Origin: Nocardia bhagyanarayanae
Lineage (GTDB): Bacteria > Actinomycetota > Actinomycetes > Mycobacteriales > Mycobacteriaceae
Assembly: GCF_006716565.1 (NCBI RefSeq)
Contig: NZ_VFPG01000001.1
Coordinates: 5,580,001 to 5,644,000, forward strand
Reading direction: 5' to 3'
Length of the DNA: 64,000 bases
The position numbers were made by a program, and so were the translations under genes. Shown piece after piece: positions 16,900-25,330 of the stretch (within the stretch, counting starts at the first letter, position 1; each line of letters starts with the position of its first letter). The notes under the pieces are model-generated. The model worked only from the letters and a program-made list of their open reading frames with translations, did no database searches and was not told the origin of the DNA.

Positions 16900-17646
16900 C
16901 TACCCCTCACACGGACGAGCGAGTTCCTCGTACACAGCGAAGAACCGGCCGGACGCGGGCGGTCGGGGTTGGCACCACAGGGCGGCCAAGTCGATCTCCG
17001 GCCAGGAAAACGACACCGCGGGATCGATCAATGCGGGCATGCCGAAGCCGTCGGCAAGGATGTTGCCCGGCCACATATCGCCGTGGGTCAGCGATGGTGG
17101 ATGCGGCGGGACCAACTCGGGTAGCGCCGAGCAGAGCCGTTCAACCGCTGTGCGCTGGTCTCGGTCGAACTCTGCCAGCACCAGCTCCTCCCGCAGCCAG
17201 CGCAGGATCCTGTGCTCGGCGAAGAACTCGTATCCGTCTGTCGACCAAGCGTTTTCTTGCCGCATCCGGCCGTGCCAGCCGTCACGGTGCCAGCCGAAGC
17301 GGTCGGAGACTGTGGAGGTGTGCAGCGCGGCGACCATGCGAGCAAGCTGCTCCCAGAATTGCTCGTCCTCGCCGCGAGGGCACAGAGCCTCGAGCACAAG
17401 CAGATTGGTCGAAGCGTGGACCACGGCAGGGACACGCACACCACCGAGCCGTGCGAGCGCCGACAGTCCGGCGGCCTCGACGTCGAAGACGTCAGCGTTT
17501 GCCAGCGTCTTCGCGAATATCCGGCCGCCGTCGCGCAATGTGGCGATCCCGGCGATGCAGATGCACCCGCCGGTCACCTGTTCGAGCGATGTGACAGCGA
17601 ACCCTTTCGCCACCAGCCGCTCAGCGAGGATCTCGACCTCTGCCAT
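16900..17646 (-). CDS. Fructosamine-kinase-like phosphotransferase, C-terminally shortened
   Basis: A 248-residue kinase of the fructosamine kinase/ketosamine-3-kinase group from ATG 17646: ATP-binding lobe VTGGCICIAGIATLRDGG, catalytic loop SLTHGDMWPGNILAD and the metal-binding LIDPAVSFSWPEIDLAAL. The family phosphorylates glycated protein lysines (deglycation). Homologues run 35-45 residues longer. Here the frame ends right after FFAVYEELARPCEG at a TAG (16900-16902), so the last helices are missing. It may be partly active or decaying. Confidence 0.75.
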   Translation of the reverse strand: MAEVEILAERLVAKGFAVTSLEQVTGGCICIAGIATLRDGGRIFAKTLANADVFDVEAAGLSALARLGGVRVPAVVHASTNLLVLEALCPRGEDEQFWEQLARMVAALHTSTVSDRFGWHRDGWHGRMRQENAWSTDGYEFFAEHRILRWLREELVLAEFDRDQRTAVERLCSALPELVPPHPPSLTHGDMWPGNILADGFGMPALIDPAVSFSWPEIDLAALWCQPRPPASGRFFAVYEELARPCEG

Positions 17647-17720
17647 CAGGGCAGTGAACCATGGGCAGCGACGTCTCGGCGAGCGCTGCATCGGTCCGGC
17701 ATCATCTGGAGAGCCCGGGA

Positions 17721-18330
17721 CTATGGCACCGTGAGTTCCATTTTCGACAATCGGTCGTCATCTGCGACCGCGTCGATCCCGGCGATGCGCTCGCCCACGA
17801 ATCGCAAGGTCATTACCAGCATCAGCGTGCCGCGCGGTGCCAGCACCATGCCCGGCTCGCCGTCGAGCATGACCGCGCGAGCAGGCTGCGCCCTTCCACA
17901 GAACGCTTCGGCGAGGACTCGGCCACCGTCGATGTCGGTCCCCGCCCCCAGCAGGCGTGCGGCCTCGTCCGTGCGGTAGGTCGCGTCCGGGTCGAGCATC
18001 GCCAGCAGCGCTTCGAACTCGCCGTTCTGTGCGGCGCGCAGGAACACCTCGACGGCTCGGTATCGCCGCATCCGGTCGTCGCTGCCCGACCCGGAGTTGC
18101 CTCGCACCCGACCGCGCGCCCGGCTGGCGATCCGCTGCGTCGTCTCGGGACTGCGGTCGACGATCGCGGCGATGTCGGCGAACGGTACGGCGAACAGGTC
18201 GTGCAGGACGAAGGCGATCCGCCAGCAGGGCCTCCTCCTCGGGATCGGCCCGAAGCCGCGGCTCGAGGCCTGCGCCGTGTTCGTCGAGGGAGTCCTCGCG
18301 GCGCGATTCGCGGGATCTGAGCGCTCTGAA
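17721..18330 (-). pseudogene. ECF41/SigJ-like sigma factor remnant
   Basis: Read on the minus strand from 18330, LRSRESRREDSLDEHGAG, then DPEEEALLADR precede a deletion near 18225, after which IAFVLHDLFAVPFADIAAIV and RSPETTQRIASRARGRV give sigma region 4. The downstream frame (GTG 18107) holds the C-terminal SnoaL-like domain (AVEVFLRAAQNGEFEALLAM) typical of ECF41/SigJ factors. Region 2 is missing and the frame is broken between the halves, so the sigma factor cannot be made intact. A 128-residue SnoaL-like piece could still be translated. Confidence 0.7.
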
Positions 18331-18369
18331 AGCTCTTGGGGTCGTGGACCTTATGGGGGCCGTGGGCTG

Positions 18370-18564
18370 ATCCTGCCCGCCGTGCCCGACATCGCACCGA
18401 TCCTGGTGCCGGTGGCGGCGACCGGCACGGCCCTGCTTTTCAGCGGGGCGATCATCGTGCGGATCCGGCGCGGATTGTGGGTCACGGCCGTCGCCGAGGT
18501 GCTCTACCTGGCCATGGCGGTCTTCGTGGCCTGGGGCCGTTTCAGCCTCGAACCCTTCGCCTGA
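18370..18564 (+). pseudogene. DoxX-family membrane protein, C-terminal half
   Basis: The frame LILPAVPDIAPILVPVAATG, ALLFSGAIIVRIRRGLWVTA and LYLAMAVFVAWGRFSLEPF matches the last two membrane helices of small DoxX-like proteins. No start or first helices precede it; the upstream sequence is the broken sigma gene on the other strand. A deletion probably removed the beginnings of both divergent genes. Confidence 0.65.
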
Positions 18565-18656
18565 CTCGGCTGGCCGCCGGAACCACCATCAAAGGAGAAA
18601 TCACACCCCGTCATCGCAGCCTGAGGCTGTTCGCTCAGGTCGGTAATGTCTGTCCG

Positions 18657-19394
18657 GTGACCGACGCTGCCGACCTGATGCGGATGTATCTGGTCCATCC
18701 AGATCAGCCTTTCCCACCTGTCGAGCTCGCGGATCCGACCGGACTGGTCGCTTTGGGCGGGGATCTGTCGCCACAGCGGCTGTTGGGCGCCTATTCCGCG
18801 GGCATCTTTCCCTGGTACAACCCCGGCGAAACGATCCACTGGTACAGCCCGGACCCGCGCAGCATTCTGGTGCCGACCGACCTGCGGGTGAGCAGGTCCT
18901 ATCGCCGATCCGTCGCCAATGCCGACTACGGGGTGACCATGGATCGCGCCTTCGCCGATGTGATGTCGAATTGCGCCGAACCGCGTGACAAGGAGGCCGG
19001 AACCTGGATCGGCTCCGACATGCTGGCGGCCTACCTGCGGCTGCACCACCTCGGTCATGCGCACTCGGTCGAGGTATGGCGCGACGGCGACCTTGTCGGC
19101 GGCCTCTACGGCGTCGCATGCGGCCGCTCCTTCGCCGGCGAGTCCATGTTCTCCCGCGCCCGTGACACCTCCAAGGTCGCGCTGTATTGGCTTTGCGCCC
19201 AATTGGCCGCCTGGGATTTCGCCCTCATCGACTGCCAGGTCACCTCCAGCCACCTCACCTCGCTCGGCGCCGTCGACCTCCCCCGCGCGGACTACCTGCA
19301 CCTCCACACCCAGGCCGCCGCCCGCCCCAGCCTCCCCGGCCCCTGGCAGTTCGAAATTCCGGTCCCCAACTCCCCCAACCACCTACCGGCGTGA
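18657..19394 (+). CDS. aat: Leucyl/phenylalanyl-tRNA--protein transferase
   Basis: A 245-residue Aat that transfers Leu or Phe from tRNA to N-terminal Lys/Arg of proteins and so marks them for ClpS/ClpP (N-degron pathway). Seen motifs: FPPVELADPTGLVALGGDLS, AGIFPWYNPGETIHWYSPDP, GGLYGVACGRSFAGESMFSR and FALIDCQVTSSHLTSLGA. GTG 18657 is used because it gives the usual short N-terminus ending in MRMYLVHP. Full length. Actinobacteria often lack this gene, so its presence is of mild interest. Confidence 0.9.
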   Translation: MTDAADLMRMYLVHPDQPFPPVELADPTGLVALGGDLSPQRLLGAYSAGIFPWYNPGETIHWYSPDPRSILVPTDLRVSRSYRRSVANADYGVTMDRAFADVMSNCAEPRDKEAGTWIGSDMLAAYLRLHHLGHAHSVEVWRDGDLVGGLYGVACGRSFAGESMFSRARDTSKVALYWLCAQLAAWDFALIDCQVTSSHLTSLGAVDLPRADYLHLHTQAAARPSLPGPWQFEIPVPNSPNHLPA

Positions 19395-19473
19395 ACGAAC
19401 CGGCTTCGGTGTCCATCCGCGCCAACAACGACGAGCGCAGCGAACTTCTTCCCCCAGCGGTTGCGAGCTGAAA

Positions 19474-19488
19474 TCTAGCAACGCTAGA
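19474..19488. promoter_or_regulatory. Operator copy 1 (TCTAGC-N3-GCTAGA)
   Basis: TCTAGCAACGCTAGA is a palindrome with 6-bp arms, 50 bp upstream of an almost identical copy and 88 bp before the DUF1772-like gene. Confidence 0.65.
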
Positions 19489-19523
19489 CAGGCTAGCGAG
19501 CGAATGTTACCGTTGCTCCATCT

Positions 19524-19538
19524 TCTAGCGCCGCTAGA
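19524..19538. promoter_or_regulatory. Operator copy 2 (TCTAGC-N3-GCTAGA)
   Basis: TCTAGCGCCGCTAGA is a palindrome with 7-bp arms. It shares TCTAGCNNCGCTAGA with copy 1; the centres are exactly 50 bp apart, close to five helical turns, and they bracket the likely promoter. Confidence 0.65.
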
Positions 19539-19561
19539 ATCCGAGGTAGAGGGAAGCCGAA

Positions 19562-20038
19562 ATGCTCACTGTCACCGGCCAGATCGTCGCCGCCGTCGCC
19601 GTTCTCGCCAATGCCGTCGTCTACGGCACCGATGTCTGCGGGGCCGTGATCACCCGGTCCGTCTACCGCAAGCTCGATGATGCGACCGTGACCATCAGCG
19701 CGGGATGGGGTCACTATTACGGCGACAGACGCATGCCGGTTTTCGGTGCGGGCGGTGTGGTCACCGCGGTGCTCACACTGCTGATCGCGCTGGTGGCCGG
19801 GCAGATCGGCGCCGCTGTCGCGGCGGGGATCACGGTGGCGGCACTGCTCACCTGGCTCGCCTTCTACGTCCGCATCGCCAAGCCGATCAATACCCAGCAG
19901 ACCGCCGCTGCGCAGAGCGGCATCATTCCGGCCAATGCCCGTGCCCTGCAGGACAAGTGGGACAGCATTCTGAAGTACCGGGTCACCCTGCAGTTCATTG
20001 CCATCGCCGGACTGTGCGCCGCACTGATTCTGTTCTGA
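19562..20038 (+). CDS. DUF1772-like integral membrane protein
   Basis: A 158-residue protein with four hydrophobic helices (start IVAAVAVLANAVVYGTDVCG; middle GGVVTAVLTLLIALVAGQIG; end FIAIAGLCAALILF) and the conserved polar loop IPANARALQDKWDSILKYR. It resembles DUF1772/anthrone-oxygenase-like proteins, a family with few known functions. A good GAGGTAGAGGGA precedes ATG 19562. It is followed after 27 bases by a PPOX gene with its own ribosome site, so the two form an operon under the twin operators. Confidence 0.75.
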   Translation: MLTVTGQIVAAVAVLANAVVYGTDVCGAVITRSVYRKLDDATVTISAGWGHYYGDRRMPVFGAGGVVTAVLTLLIALVAGQIGAAVAAGITVAALLTWLAFYVRIAKPINTQQTAAAQSGIIPANARALQDKWDSILKYRVTLQFIAIAGLCAALILF

Positions 20039-20065
20039 TATCGAATTCACCGAGGAGTAACCGAA

Positions 20066-20464
20066 ATGACCTTCACCATCAATGAGCAGCAGTTCCTCGC
20101 GGAGGCCGGGATCGGTCGGCTGGCCACGGTATCGCCAGACGGCGTTGTGCAGAACAACCCGACCAGCTATCGGGTGAACGCCGACGGCACCATCGACATC
20201 GGGGGCATGCGGATGCGCGCCAGTCGCAAGTACCGCAATGTCGAGGCGGGCAGCCGGGTGTCGTTCGTCGTCGACCAACAGGTCTCGTTGGAGCCGTACG
20301 TGATTCGCGGCATCGAGGTACGCGGCACGGCCGAGGCGCTCGATGACGAGGAGCCACCGTTCCAACCCCAGGAACGCGCAGTCATCCGAATCCACCCCGA
20401 ACGGATCATCTCGTGGGGCATCGACGGCGGGTCCTTCGACTTCACCAGTCGCGCCGCCGAGTAG
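20066..20464 (+). CDS. PPOX-class F420-dependent oxidoreductase
   Basis: A 132-residue split-barrel protein of the actinobacterial F420-binding PPOX class: GIGRLATVSPDGVVQNNPTS, then ASRKYRNVEAGSRVSFVVDQ and IRIHPERIISWGIDGGSF. These small proteins bind deazaflavin F420 and reduce quinones, biliverdin or xenobiotics. GAGGAG precedes ATG 20066. Second gene of the operon with the DUF1772-like membrane protein; full length. Confidence 0.85.
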   Translation: MTFTINEQQFLAEAGIGRLATVSPDGVVQNNPTSYRVNADGTIDIGGMRMRASRKYRNVEAGSRVSFVVDQQVSLEPYVIRGIEVRGTAEALDDEEPPFQPQERAVIRIHPERIISWGIDGGSFDFTSRAAE

Positions 20465-20583
20465 TCGTAGGCGATCCCCGAGAAAGGCCGTCACCGACCG
20501 TCCGGTAGCGAGCAGGACGCGGCCCGCGTTACGGGTTGCCCACGCCGCCATACGGTTGCACCGACGATGTGCCGCGCTGTCGA

Positions 20584-20614
20584 CCGAGGGGGCTGGACAC
20601 TGAAAGCCCCTCGG
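20584..20614 (+). terminator. Hairpin downstream of PPOX gene
   Basis: CCGAGGGGGCT (from 20584) pairs, with one bulge, with AGCCCCTCGG (20605-20614). It lies 120 bases after the stop and no T tract follows, so it is only a possible terminator. Confidence 0.4.
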
Positions 20615-20700
20615 CCGCAACAGATGTAGTCGCTGAACATCCGGCTCCCACGATTCCGATCTCCGCGAGCGCGAAGGGAATACCCCCATCGCGGGTCAAG

Positions 20701-20724
20701 TTGTTAGGGATCGTTCCCTTACAA
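20701..20724. promoter_or_regulatory. 24-bp near-palindromic operator upstream of SDR gene
   Basis: The halves TTGTTAGGGA and TCCCTTACAA face each other around TCGT, with two mismatched pairs in 12. It ends 15 bases before the SDR ATG and must overlap the promoter or transcription start. The TetR gene downstream is the obvious candidate to bind it. Confidence 0.6.
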
Positions 20725-20738
20725 ATGAGGAGTTGGAG

Positions 20739-21503
20739 ATGTCCAATCTCACCGGCAAGACTGCCCTGGTCACCGGCGCTTCCCGCGGCATCGGACGGGC
20801 TATCGCGCAGCGCTTGGCTTCCGACGGCGCCCGGGTCGCAATCCACTACGGCAGCAACGAGTCGGCAGCGCGAGAGACGATCGAGGCGATCCAAGCCGCC
20901 GGAGGAGCGGCCTTCCCTGTTCGCGCCGACCTCGCGGTGGCCAGCGGCGTGGACACCTTGTTCGACACTCTCACAGCGCACCTCGACGGCGCACCACTGG
21001 ACATTCTGGTGAACAACGCGGCGATCATGACCTACGAGGCCACGCTCGACGAGGCAACTCCGGAGCAGTTCGAGCGGTTGTTCGCCATCAACGCGCGTGC
21101 ACCGTTCTTCATCCTTCAGCGTGCGTTGCCAGTCCTTCCCGACGGTGGCCGAGTGGTCAACATCTCCTCTGGCGTCACCTGGTTCGCGATTCCCCAGACC
21201 GTGTACGCGATGACCAAGGGCGCGCTCAACGCGATGACGCGCTCGGCCGCCAACACCCTTGGTGCTCGGGGAATTACCGTCAACACGGTGTCCCCTGGTA
21301 TCACCGATACCGAGATGAATGCGTGGTTGCACGAAACCGACGAAGCGTCGTCGGGAATCGCGGCGATCACCGCCCTCGATCGCGTCGGCCGCAGTCCCGA
21401 TATCGCGGACGTTGTCGCGTTTCTCGCCTCCGACGATGCGCGTTGGGTAACCGGTCAGACGCTCGAAGTCAACGGTGGACTCTACCTCGGACCCCGAACC
21501 TGA
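20739..21503 (+). CDS. SDR-family 3-oxoacyl-ACP-reductase-like oxidoreductase
   Basis: A 254-residue classical short-chain dehydrogenase. It has the cofactor motif TGASRGIGRAIAQRL, NNAAIMTYE, the catalytic Ser in VVNISSGVTWF, the Tyr-Lys pair in YAMTKGALNAMTRSAANTLG and the C-terminal WVTGQTLEVNGGLYLGP. An Arg/Asn-type loop after beta-2 (HYGSNESAA) suggests NADP(H). ATG 20739 follows GAGGAG. The enzyme is paired with a downstream TetR gene and a promoter-proximal palindrome, a layout typical for inducible xenobiotic or carbonyl reduction. Confidence 0.88.
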   Translation: MSNLTGKTALVTGASRGIGRAIAQRLASDGARVAIHYGSNESAARETIEAIQAAGGAAFPVRADLAVASGVDTLFDTLTAHLDGAPLDILVNNAAIMTYEATLDEATPEQFERLFAINARAPFFILQRALPVLPDGGRVVNISSGVTWFAIPQTVYAMTKGALNAMTRSAANTLGARGITVNTVSPGITDTEMNAWLHETDEASSGIAAITALDRVGRSPDIADVVAFLASDDARWVTGQTLEVNGGLYLGPRT

Positions 21504-21596
21504 AGGTGTAGTCGGCGCACCCGAGCCCAACAGCACAAAGGCGGGTCGCATCGGGATGGGAGGGAACGACTCCTGACATCGGGGTAGTTTGCTCGC

Positions 21597-22202
21597 ATGG
21601 TGACGAAACGCCGCTCCGGCGTCGAGACGCGTGAGCATGTCTTGCAGGTCGCCCGTGAGCTGTTCTACCGGAACGGCATCCGGGCGACAGGCGTGGACCG
21701 TGTTGCGGCGGAGGCGGGCGTCGCGCCGACCACGTTGTACCGGCTGTTCGCGTCCAAGGACGACCTCGTTGCCGCGTACCTGGAACGCGAGGATCTGCAT
21801 TATCGCGAATGGTTCACTGCCGCAGTCGATTCCGAGGTGGAACCACGAGCTCGCATCCTTGCCGTCTTCGACGCGCTCGCCGTGCAGGTCCGCCCCGATC
21901 AATGCCGTGGTTGCCCGTTCCTGATCGCGCTCGACGAGATACCGGACCGAGATCTCGCCAGTCACAAGAACGCCGTGACCATGAAAACCTGGGTGCGAGC
22001 CCAATTCATTCGCTTGGCCGAAGAATTCACCGCCGGCACGTCCGTGATGGAACCGGCAGAGCTGGCCGATCAGCTCATGCTGGTCATGGAGGGTGTGTAC
22101 GCCACGGTCGCGGAATTCGGTGCAGAGGGGCCGGCTGCTCGCGCCAGGGATCTTGTCCGCACCCTGCTCGCGACCGACCGGCCACCGATTCCGCGACAGT
22201 GA
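21597..22202 (+). CDS. TetR-family regulator
   Basis: A 201-residue TetR protein: HTH LFYRNGIRATGVDRVAAEAG, then VAPTTLYRLFASKDDLVAAY. The ligand domain contains CRGCPFLIALDEIPD, a Cys pair seen in a subgroup of these regulators. It lies 93 bases downstream of the SDR gene on the same strand and is the likely repressor of that gene through the palindrome at 20701-20724. Confidence 0.85.
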   Translation: MVTKRRSGVETREHVLQVARELFYRNGIRATGVDRVAAEAGVAPTTLYRLFASKDDLVAAYLEREDLHYREWFTAAVDSEVEPRARILAVFDALAVQVRPDQCRGCPFLIALDEIPDRDLASHKNAVTMKTWVRAQFIRLAEEFTAGTSVMEPAELADQLMLVMEGVYATVAEFGAEGPAARARDLVRTLLATDRPPIPRQ

Positions 22203-22245
22203 ATCGCCTGGTGCGGGTCGATGGCGCGGACGGGATCGATGTGAA

Positions 22246-23280
22246 TCAGCAGGCGATACTCGAATACCGCCGGGCGATGCGCCAGAACTTCTTGCGAGCT
22301 CGCCATCTGCGGACCGCTCGCCCGTAGGGGTCAGCCGCCGCCAGATGTCGTATGAGGTCCGCGCGCTCGGTGACGGAGATTTCCGGGTGCACGAGCGCAC
22401 ATGCCACGGCGTCGTGTGCGCAGTAGGAGCGTCCTACATCGTAGGCACCCCGCGCCGCGTCGAGGACTGCCGTCGGCGGATAGTGCCCTATCGAGGCGAG
22501 GCACAGGCGGGCGAGTTTCGTGATGGGGCTGGGGAACAGACCGTGCGAGACCGCGTCGCCCGGCATGCCGTCGGCGAGTGTGATGAGACCGGCGAGGATC
22601 CGAGGGTTGTCTGGGGCAGGGATGTCGAGGGCCGGAGGAAAGTCGCAGGCCAGGTAGGAGAAGACCGCCCGTGCGCCGGCTGTGTGGCCGAATACCGCAT
22701 GCAGCGCCGTGAGATGGGCCGGTTGCGCCAGCCGAGCTGCGCACAGCAGTTGAGCATCGGCGACGTCATACAGGAGAAGGCTCAGACGCTGCGGATCGGC
22801 AACTGTGATTTTGTCCAGTGCCGCGGGATAGTAGGCATACTCCCTGAATTCGACGTCGCGGGGTCGAAGGCCGGAGAACGCGGCCCGGATGGCGGAGTCC
22901 GAAAGCCATTCCATCGGCACCGGTCCGAAGAAGACTACGAGCCGGATCGCGACTTCTTCGAGTGGGATTTTGCCTGCCGACTCCGTCGGCAGCCGGGCGA
23001 GCGTGTCACGCAGGGCGGCTGCGAGCCGGTTTCGTGAAACATTCGGCAGGTCTTCGGGAATCGCATATCGGAATGCGTAGGCATCAGGAGAATGGACACA
23101 GCGGCTGATGCCGACCAGGTCGGCCACCAGCTGTTCATGGGCGATTCGGCCGGCGACCACGAGCTGCCGCCACGCCTCGTATGAGGCGGACCGTCGGCGC
23201 TCGATCTCGTTCGGCGGGCGCGGATCCCTCCGGAAAAGCTCGGCTGCGGAATCCGGTAGGCCGGTCATGACCATGGACAA
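22246..23280 (-). CDS. Hypothetical protein, 344 residues
   Basis: Unrecognised soluble protein, mostly helical by composition, with several His/Cys-bearing stretches (SRCVHSPDAYAFRYAIPEDL; VGRSYCAHDAVACALVHPEI). No signal peptide or membrane segment. TTG 23280 is preferred because a GGAGGTG lies 9 bases before it; ATG 23274 is the alternative. It is convergent with the TetR gene (44 bases apart) and monocistronic. The even, gap-free frame and the good ribosome site argue for a real gene; no function can be offered. Confidence 0.6.
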   Translation of the reverse strand: MSMVMTGLPDSAAELFRRDPRPPNEIERRRSASYEAWRQLVVAGRIAHEQLVADLVGISRCVHSPDAYAFRYAIPEDLPNVSRNRLAAALRDTLARLPTESAGKIPLEEVAIRLVVFFGPVPMEWLSDSAIRAAFSGLRPRDVEFREYAYYPAALDKITVADPQRLSLLLYDVADAQLLCAARLAQPAHLTALHAVFGHTAGARAVFSYLACDFPPALDIPAPDNPRILAGLITLADGMPGDAVSHGLFPSPITKLARLCLASIGHYPPTAVLDAARGAYDVGRSYCAHDAVACALVHPEISVTERADLIRHLAAADPYGRAVRRWRARKKFWRIARRYSSIAC

Positions 23281-23481
23281 TAGGCCACACCTCCGATGAG
23301 CCGAAAGCAGAGCCAGAGCTCGCGAACAGCGTCCCTGCCACGCCCATCTCCGCCTGGGGTCGTGCGGCCCCAGGCGGAGACGCGTCCAAGGCCTTGCGGC
23401 GGTGGCGATTCCAGACCGATGAAGTCAGGCAGCTTCTTCACCACGAATGGATTCGCGACAGCCGCGAGGCGAGGCGAACCG

Positions 23482-23643
23482 CTACAGGCAGAAGCTCAGC
23501 TCGACGGGACCGACCGGGATACCGGTGCACACTTCCACCGAACCCGACACCGGGGTGGCCGCAGTCGCGGTGCCGGCGCTCAGCGAGCCGGCTGACAGCA
23601 CCAGGGCGGCGAGGGCAAGCGGGCGAACAATTTTGGAGGTCAT
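23482..23643 (-). CDS. Small exported peptide with two cysteines
   Basis: A 53-residue frame from ATG 23643 (AGAGGATG just upstream). Residues 1-29 are a clear signal peptide (basic MTSKIVRP, core LALAALVLSAGSLSAG, cleavage after ATA). The mature 24 residues are about TPVSGSVEVCTGIPVGPVEL plus a short tail, with two Cys that could form a disulfide. Similar tiny secreted proteins occur in nocardiae and mycobacteria without known function. It is too short to be found by length-based gene calling. Confidence 0.65.
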   Translation of the reverse strand: MTSKIVRPLALAALVLSAGSLSAGTATAATPVSGSVEVCTGIPVGPVELSFCL

Positions 23644-24034
23644 ACATCATCCTCTGGTTGTGCATTCAACGCGCCCCGGATTCGGGACGCGCCCATCAGA
23701 CCACGCTTCGTTACCCGCCGGTAGCCTTCTGCGACCGCCTCGTGGAGATCCCAAAGTGTCGCCGAAACTTTGTGTGAATCCGATTTGCAGATAAAGCGCC
23801 TGACGCTCGAAGCCGTCGCCTACGCGGCCGGCGAGCCCGAGCAACCGCGCCCCCATCGCAGCCGCGCGACCGGGACAACGGTCCATTTCGGCCGGACCGG
23901 AACTTGCTCCACAGCAGACGGATTGTCGACCGAAGAGCTGGCGCGATCGACAACCCAGTGCCTGTCCGTCCACGCAGGGCATCGGCGGTATGGCGCGATC
24001 GAAATGCGATCACCGAAACCGTTGGCGCGCAGAC
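23644..24034. other. Gene-free stretch
   Basis: No gene or recognisable remnant was found. Frames on both strands are short and of random composition. Promoter of the small exported peptide should lie near 23650-23720. Confidence 0.35.
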
Positions 24035-24277
24035 CTAATTCTGCGGCAACCCCCAGCACGGGTAGTCGCGGCCTGCGTCGATGAGGCCGACGCTGGCCGG
24101 TGTCCGGCAAGTGACGTGCGGTTTGTGGCGATAATCGACCACCAGGTGCAGGTTCGCGGCTTTCTCACCGGTGAACGTCTGATGACATTGCGAACAGTGG
24201 CACACATTGTGGGCGCTCAACGGCCACCAGCTCTGACATCCCCGGCATTTCACCGTCTCCGGCGATTTCGTCTTCAT
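24035..24277 (-). CDS. Small FDXHR-like zinc-binding protein
   Basis: An 80-residue protein with Cys pairs CRGC and CHCSQCHQTF plus THE-like His/Cys positions, ending GLIDAGRDYPCWGLPQN. It resembles small zinc-binding proteins of phages and actinobacterial mobile DNA (FDXHR type), which share CxxCHRTFxG and a final CWG. Here FTGEKAANLH replaces FxxH. ATG 24277 fits the AGGTGA spacing better than GTG 24283. No function is known; it may be left from an integrated element. Confidence 0.6.
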   Translation of the reverse strand: MKTKSPETVKCRGCQSWWPLSAHNVCHCSQCHQTFTGEKAANLHLVVDYRHKPHVTCRTPASVGLIDAGRDYPCWGLPQN

Positions 24278-24580
24278 GATCACTCACCTGCTCGCGCAAA
24301 CACGCGCGGTCCGCCACCGACACCTCGGTCGTACCCGCACCGTGCTGCGTCACACCTTCATACTCGATCGCCGTGGCGGCGGCTTTCCCGGTTCGAACTC
24401 GATGTGCTTGCGCGGTGAGCACCACCGATCGCGAGCGCGTCGAACAGTGTATGCCTGATGTCCCGAGGCGTCGGCGTGGCGCGGAATCACATCCGGCACA
24501 CCGTGTCCGGCGTTGGTTCGAGCAGCGTGGCGATGGCCGACGGCACGCGGAAGTGCCAGTGGGCGCGGCGCGGCCGGCGG
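24278..24580. other. Gene-free stretch
   Basis: Nothing recognisable on either strand. Confidence 0.3.
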
Positions 24581-25330
24581 TCAGTGAGGGTTCTCTGCTC
24601 GCAGGTCCTCGACCAGCGTGTCCAGGGTGTCCACGAGCCGGGCGACCGCGCGGGCCTGCGGGTGCGGCACGTCGACTGCGACAGCGCTGCCGACCGCCGC
24701 GCGCAGCAGGTCGACCGCCTCGGCGATCAGCGCGACGTTCCGCGCCAAGCGCTGCCGGGAAATGCGGTGCTGGCCCACCGGGCTGGCCCAGTCCGGGCGC
24801 GGCAGCTCCTGCAGCATCTGGTTCACCCGGGCCCGGATAGCGCTGGCGAGCGCGATGGCTTCGGCCCACTGCTGGGCGAGCGCGGCGGCACCGTGGGTGC
24901 GGCGCGGGTCGTTCGGTTCGGGGCACGCGGCATCCAGCTTCGCCGGGAGCTGGCCCAGCAACTCGATCAGCAGGTCCACGTGGTGGGCGGTCAGGTTCGA
25001 CTCGTCGGTGAGAGTGGGGTCTATATCGAAGATCTCGGCCGCGCTCCGCGATTGCGCGACGGCGTCGCCCAGCAGCGCCTGCGCGCGGCGGCGTTCCTCG
25101 CCGGTGTAGCCGGGCGCCGATGCGAGGTGCTCGGCCGCCACGCGGATGGCCTCGAGCAGACGGCGTTGCTCCGGGCAGGGGCGGGGCGTCGGGCGGTGAT
25201 GCACGCCGAAATCTCCGGCCCGGTCATCGCTTGTCGCCTCCGACGTCCACCCCGATCCCATCGCGGCGGGGTCGTGGGAACGGCTCACGGTCACACAGCG
25301 GTCGATGACGCGGTCAGTAGTCGTGATCAC
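24581..25330 (-). CDS. Hypothetical protein, 249 residues
   Basis: An uncharacterised soluble protein. The first about 45 residues are low-complexity and may be disordered or not translated. From about residue 50 it is helical (PEQRRLLEAIRVAAEHLA; HVDLLIELLGQLPAKLDAA; LARNVALIAEAVDLLRAAVG), with no membrane segment. GTG 25330 follows AGAAGG at good spacing; an internal ATG (MGSGWTSEA) is possible. No family is recognised and the neighbours give no hint. Confidence 0.55.
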   Translation of the reverse strand: MITTTDRVIDRCVTVSRSHDPAAMGSGWTSEATSDDRAGDFGVHHRPTPRPCPEQRRLLEAIRVAAEHLASAPGYTGEERRRAQALLGDAVAQSRSAAEIFDIDPTLTDESNLTAHHVDLLIELLGQLPAKLDAACPEPNDPRRTHGAAALAQQWAEAIALASAIRARVNQMLQELPRPDWASPVGQHRISRQRLARNVALIAEAVDLLRAAVGSAVAVDVPHPQARAVARLVDTLDTLVEDLRAENPH

